DNA from: Bordetella genomosp. 7
GTDB lineage: Bacteria; Pseudomonadota; Gammaproteobacteria; Burkholderiales; Burkholderiaceae_B
Direction of reading: 5' to 3'
NCBI RefSeq assembly: GCF_002261265.1
Contig: NZ_NEVK01000003.1
Span: forward strand, 372,001 to 436,000
DNA length: 64,000 nt
Shown here: one piece after another, positions 61,675-64,000 of the stretch
Layout of the letters: each line of letters starts with the position of its first letter
How positions within the stretch are numbered: the stretch's first letter is position 1
Position numbers and translations under genes: made by a program
The notes under the pieces: model-generated
Seen by the model: the letters and a program-made list of their open reading frames with translations, nothing else
What the model was told of the DNA's origin: nothing
The model's database searches: none

Positions 61675-61777
61675 GCCCTCGGGTGGATCGCTGGTTTCGA
61701 CGTTCCGTGGCAATGCGCGTCGGGCGGGCCGTGTTCAGGCGTCTGTCAGTGGAAAAGTTCAGAATCTAGCCCCGTTA

Positions 61778-61800
61778 ATTAATAAGAATTATTGCTATTT
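61778..61800. promoter_or_regulatory. Fur box candidate upstream of bfrD
   Basis: The centre AATAAGAATTATT (61781-61793) is an inverted repeat (AATAA / TTATT) with the A+T composition and spacing of a Fur operator. It lies about 27 bases before the start codon. Iron repression of siderophore-receptor genes by Fur is established in Bordetella. Confidence 0.6.
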
Positions 61801-61819
61801 TTATTAACTGGAGAGAGCG

Positions 61820-64000
61820 TTGAGATCTTTGGATTCCTATTCCACGCAGTCGCTGGCGTCGTCGCTGGCCGCGGCGATGGTCGCGCCGGCGTTCTGCCTG
61901 GCTGCGCCCGCGGGCGCGCAAACCGCAGTTCCTCAGTTGTCGCCGGTGCAGGTAGAGGGCGAGTCGTCGTCTTACGATGTGCCGGTATCGCGCTCGCCCA
62001 AGATGACGGCGCCGCTGTTGGACACACCGCGCACCGTGCAGGTGGTGCCTCAGCAAGTGATCCAGGACCAGGCCGCCACGACATTGCAGGACGTGCTGCG
62101 CAACTCGCCCGGCATCACGTTTGGCGCCGGGGAAGGGGGCCGGGCCGGCGGCGACCTGCCCATTATCCGCGGCCAGAACTCGGCCGGCAGCATTTTCGTC
62201 GATGGCGTGCGCGACACCAGCACGCAGACCCGCGATACATTCAACCTGGAACAGGTGGAAATCATCAAGGGCCCCGATTCGGTGTATTCGGGGCGTGGCG
62301 GCGCGGGCGGCAGCATCAACCTGGTGACCAAGAAACCCAGGGCCAATGACTTTGCCGAAGGTTCCGTGCAGGTCGGCACCGACAACAATTACCGCGCAAC
62401 GGCCGATGGAAATTGGCGGCTGGGCGAGCAGGCCGCCTTCCGGCTGAACCTGATGGGCAACAAGGGCGATGTGCCTGGCCGCGACAGCGCGGTGGATTTC
62501 GAGCGATGGGGAGTGGCGCCGTCGCTGATGCTGGGGCTGGGCACGCCTACCCGCATTACGCTGAGCTTCCAGCATTACCAGGACGACAGCATGCCCGACT
62601 ACTCGATTCCGTACGATCCGGAGTCGGGCCAGCCGGTGACCGAAACCCGGGGCGTCAGCCGCAAGACCTTCTATGGCCTGACCGGGCGCGACTTCATGCG
62701 CCAGCGCGAAGACACGGGCACTGTCGATATCCAGCACGATTTTTCGGATCGCCTGCGGTTGCGCAACGTGACGCGATATACGCGCGCCACCATGGACTTT
62801 GCCGCCACCAATCCGGACGACAGCAAGGGCAATGTGGCGAACGGACTGGTGTACCGCGCCTTGAAATCGGGCTACTTCGCCACCAAGACGTTTACCAACC
62901 AGACGGATTTGAGCGGCGAATTCGAAACCGGCACCCTGAAGCACAGTTTCGATGTGGGGTTCGAGTACACCAACGTGGTGCAGGACAAGGACGGTTACGA
63001 CGAGCTGGGCAAGCCCGGCAACGGCAGTAATTGCTCGGCGCCGCCCATGGCCGCAACGGCCTGGTGCACGTCGCTGTGGGATGCCGACCCGCACACGTAC
63101 TACCCGGGCCGCCTGGAGCGCCGCGACAACCCCGCAACCTACACCACCAACACCATGGCGGTGTATGGCTTTGACACAATCAAGTTCAACGAGCAGTGGC
63201 AGGCCAGCGTGGGCCTGCGCTGGGACAACTACCAGATCAGCGGCAAGAACATCGCGCCGGGGCGTGGCGCGCCGGCAGGCACGCCCAACTACGATGCCAG
63301 CCGCGAGGACAATCTGTTCAATTACCAGTTGGGCCTGGCCTACAAGCCGCTGCCCAACGGCACGATCTACGCCACGTTCGGCACGTCGTCGACGCCGTCA
63401 TCCGTCGCGGGCAACAACGTCAATGATGTGGTGTCTGAGGACAGCGCCGGCCTGGAGCCGGAAAAGAGCCGCACCGTCGAAGTGGGCACAAAATGGCAGC
63501 TGTTCGATGACAGCCTGATGCTGACCGCGGCGCTGTTCCAGGACGTGCGCAAGAACACCAATGTGATGGTGTCGGCTACCGAAAGCGAGCAGGTGGGCAA
63601 GTCGAAGGTGCGGGGCATTGAACTGGGCTTCTCGGGCAGTATCACCCCCAAGTGGAACGTTTTCGGCGGCTATACCTTCATGGATAGTGAACTGGTCAGC
63701 GGGGCGTTCGAAAGCGGTGCGGTGGGCCAGGAACTGCCCAACACGCCTCGCCACGCGTTCAGCCTGTGGTCCACTTACCAGGTCTTGCCGAAGCTGACCT
63801 TGGGCGGCGGGGCATATTATGTGGACAAGGTATATGGCAATGCGGATGCGGGCCGAAACGCCGACGGCACCCCCAGGGCACGATGGGTGCCTTCTTACTG
63901 GCGCTTCGATGCCATGGCGGCCTACCGGTTCAACGAGCACCTGAGCGCGCAGTTGAACGTGGTGAACCTGTTCGACAAGACGTACTACACGCGGGCCTAC
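61820..64000 (+). CDS. bfrD: TonB-dependent siderophore receptor BfrD, 3' end outside the window
   Basis: 727 codons are visible. The protein starts with TTG after GGAGAG; no in-frame upstream start exists because TAA stands five codons before. A signal peptide ending near PAGA-QTAV is followed by the plug domain (VVPQQVIQDQAATTLQDVLR, NSPGITFGAGEGG, EQVEIIKGPDSVYSGRGGAG) and then the barrel. YNLFD-like NVVNLFDKTYYTRAY at the end is the near-terminal receptor motif, so only about 30 codons are missing. The symbol is based on position after the nuo operon and DUF2818 gene, where Bordetella carries bfrD. It imports an iron chelate, with energy from TonB-ExbBD. Confidence 0.85.
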   Translation, partial: MRSLDSYSTQSLASSLAAAMVAPAFCLAAPAGAQTAVPQLSPVQVEGESSSYDVPVSRSPKMTAPLLDTPRTVQVVPQQVIQDQAATTLQDVLRNSPGITFGAGEGGRAGGDLPIIRGQNSAGSIFVDGVRDTSTQTRDTFNLEQVEIIKGPDSVYSGRGGAGGSINLVTKKPRANDFAEGSVQVGTDNNYRATADGNWRLGEQAAFRLNLMGNKGDVPGRDSAVDFERWGVAPSLMLGLGTPTRITLSFQHYQDDSMPDYSIPYDPESGQPVTETRGVSRKTFYGLTGRDFMRQREDTGTVDIQHDFSDRLRLRNVTRYTRATMDFAATNPDDSKGNVANGLVYRALKSGYFATKTFTNQTDLSGEFETGTLKHSFDVGFEYTNVVQDKDGYDELGKPGNGSNCSAPPMAATAWCTSLWDADPHTYYPGRLERRDNPATYTTNTMAVYGFDTIKFNEQWQASVGLRWDNYQISGKNIAPGRGAPAGTPNYDASREDNLFNYQLGLAYKPLPNGTIYATFGTSSTPSSVAGNNVNDVVSEDSAGLEPEKSRTVEVGTKWQLFDDSLMLTAALFQDVRKNTNVMVSATESEQVGKSKVRGIELGFSGSITPKWNVFGGYTFMDSELVSGAFESGAVGQELPNTPRHAFSLWSTYQVLPKLTLGGGAYYVDKVYGNADAGRNADGTPRARWVPSYWRFDAMAAYRFNEHLSAQLNVVNLFDKTYYTRAY

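Overview
The window is a high-GC betaproteobacterial chromosome segment that reads as a classical Bordetella (B. pertussis / parapertussis / bronchiseptica group). The reasons are the order porin - nuoA-N - DUF2818 gene - bfrD-type TonB receptor at the right end, three tripartite-tricarboxylate ('Bug'/TctC) binding proteins, and scattered fresh gene decay. The species cannot be fixed from sequence alone. No insertion sequence, prophage, CRISPR array or rRNA was seen; one tRNA (Leu, GAG) is present.

Layout. 1-1779: the 3' end of tpiA, then secG, a HAD phosphatase and tRNA-Leu. 1780-6400: low-information accessory DNA with a truncated restriction-enzyme relic, a secreted YHYH-type peptide, small lipoproteins, a DUF2007 zinc-ribbon protein, a DsbA-family protein and an AllA-family protein. 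6540-8110: a thiolase-fold/DUF35 gene pair. 8378-13011: a stress-type group (cytochrome b561, Mn catalase, YciF-like, APC permease, DUF4142); two of its genes share a 20-bp dyad upstream. 13055-28147: a large catabolic locus around a FadR-type GntR regulator. On its left is a dehydrogenase-SDR-lactonase-like operon; on its right are MmgE/PrpD, TctC, SDR, a second MmgE/PrpD and a complete Liv-type ABC importer (with a LivM-LivG fusion), then carboxymuconolactone-decarboxylase, dehydrogenase, cupin and NIPSNAP genes. Three promoter regions in this locus carry the same tandem octamer (ATTGTATT-like), which suggests one regulon.

28219-33621: acyl-CoA ligase, an acyl-CoA dehydrogenase broken by one extra base, a TctC protein, dihydrolipoamide dehydrogenase and only the last residues of its E2 partner, so this region is decaying. 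33634-39512: an IclR regulator with an internal 21-bp duplication, a small membrane protein, and a TctC - GntR(HutC) - aconitase-like large/small subunit - isocitrate-lyase-family operon behind a palindromic operator. 39534-44887: an MFS transporter, a diacylglycerol-kinase / metallophosphoesterase / PAP2 group, a short Rossmann protein, a thioesterase and a TetR regulator.

45324-61622: the major porin, then the complete 14-gene NADH:ubiquinone oxidoreductase operon nuoA-N with a DUF2818 membrane-protein gene and a strong terminator. 61820-64000: a Fur-box-preceded TonB-dependent siderophore receptor (bfrD), cut by the window end.

The common betaproteobacterial order tpiA-secG-tRNA-Leu-nuoA is here split by about 45 kb that begins at the 3' side of the tRNA. 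The interval between the tRNA and nuoA is therefore best read as accessory, mostly catabolic, DNA.
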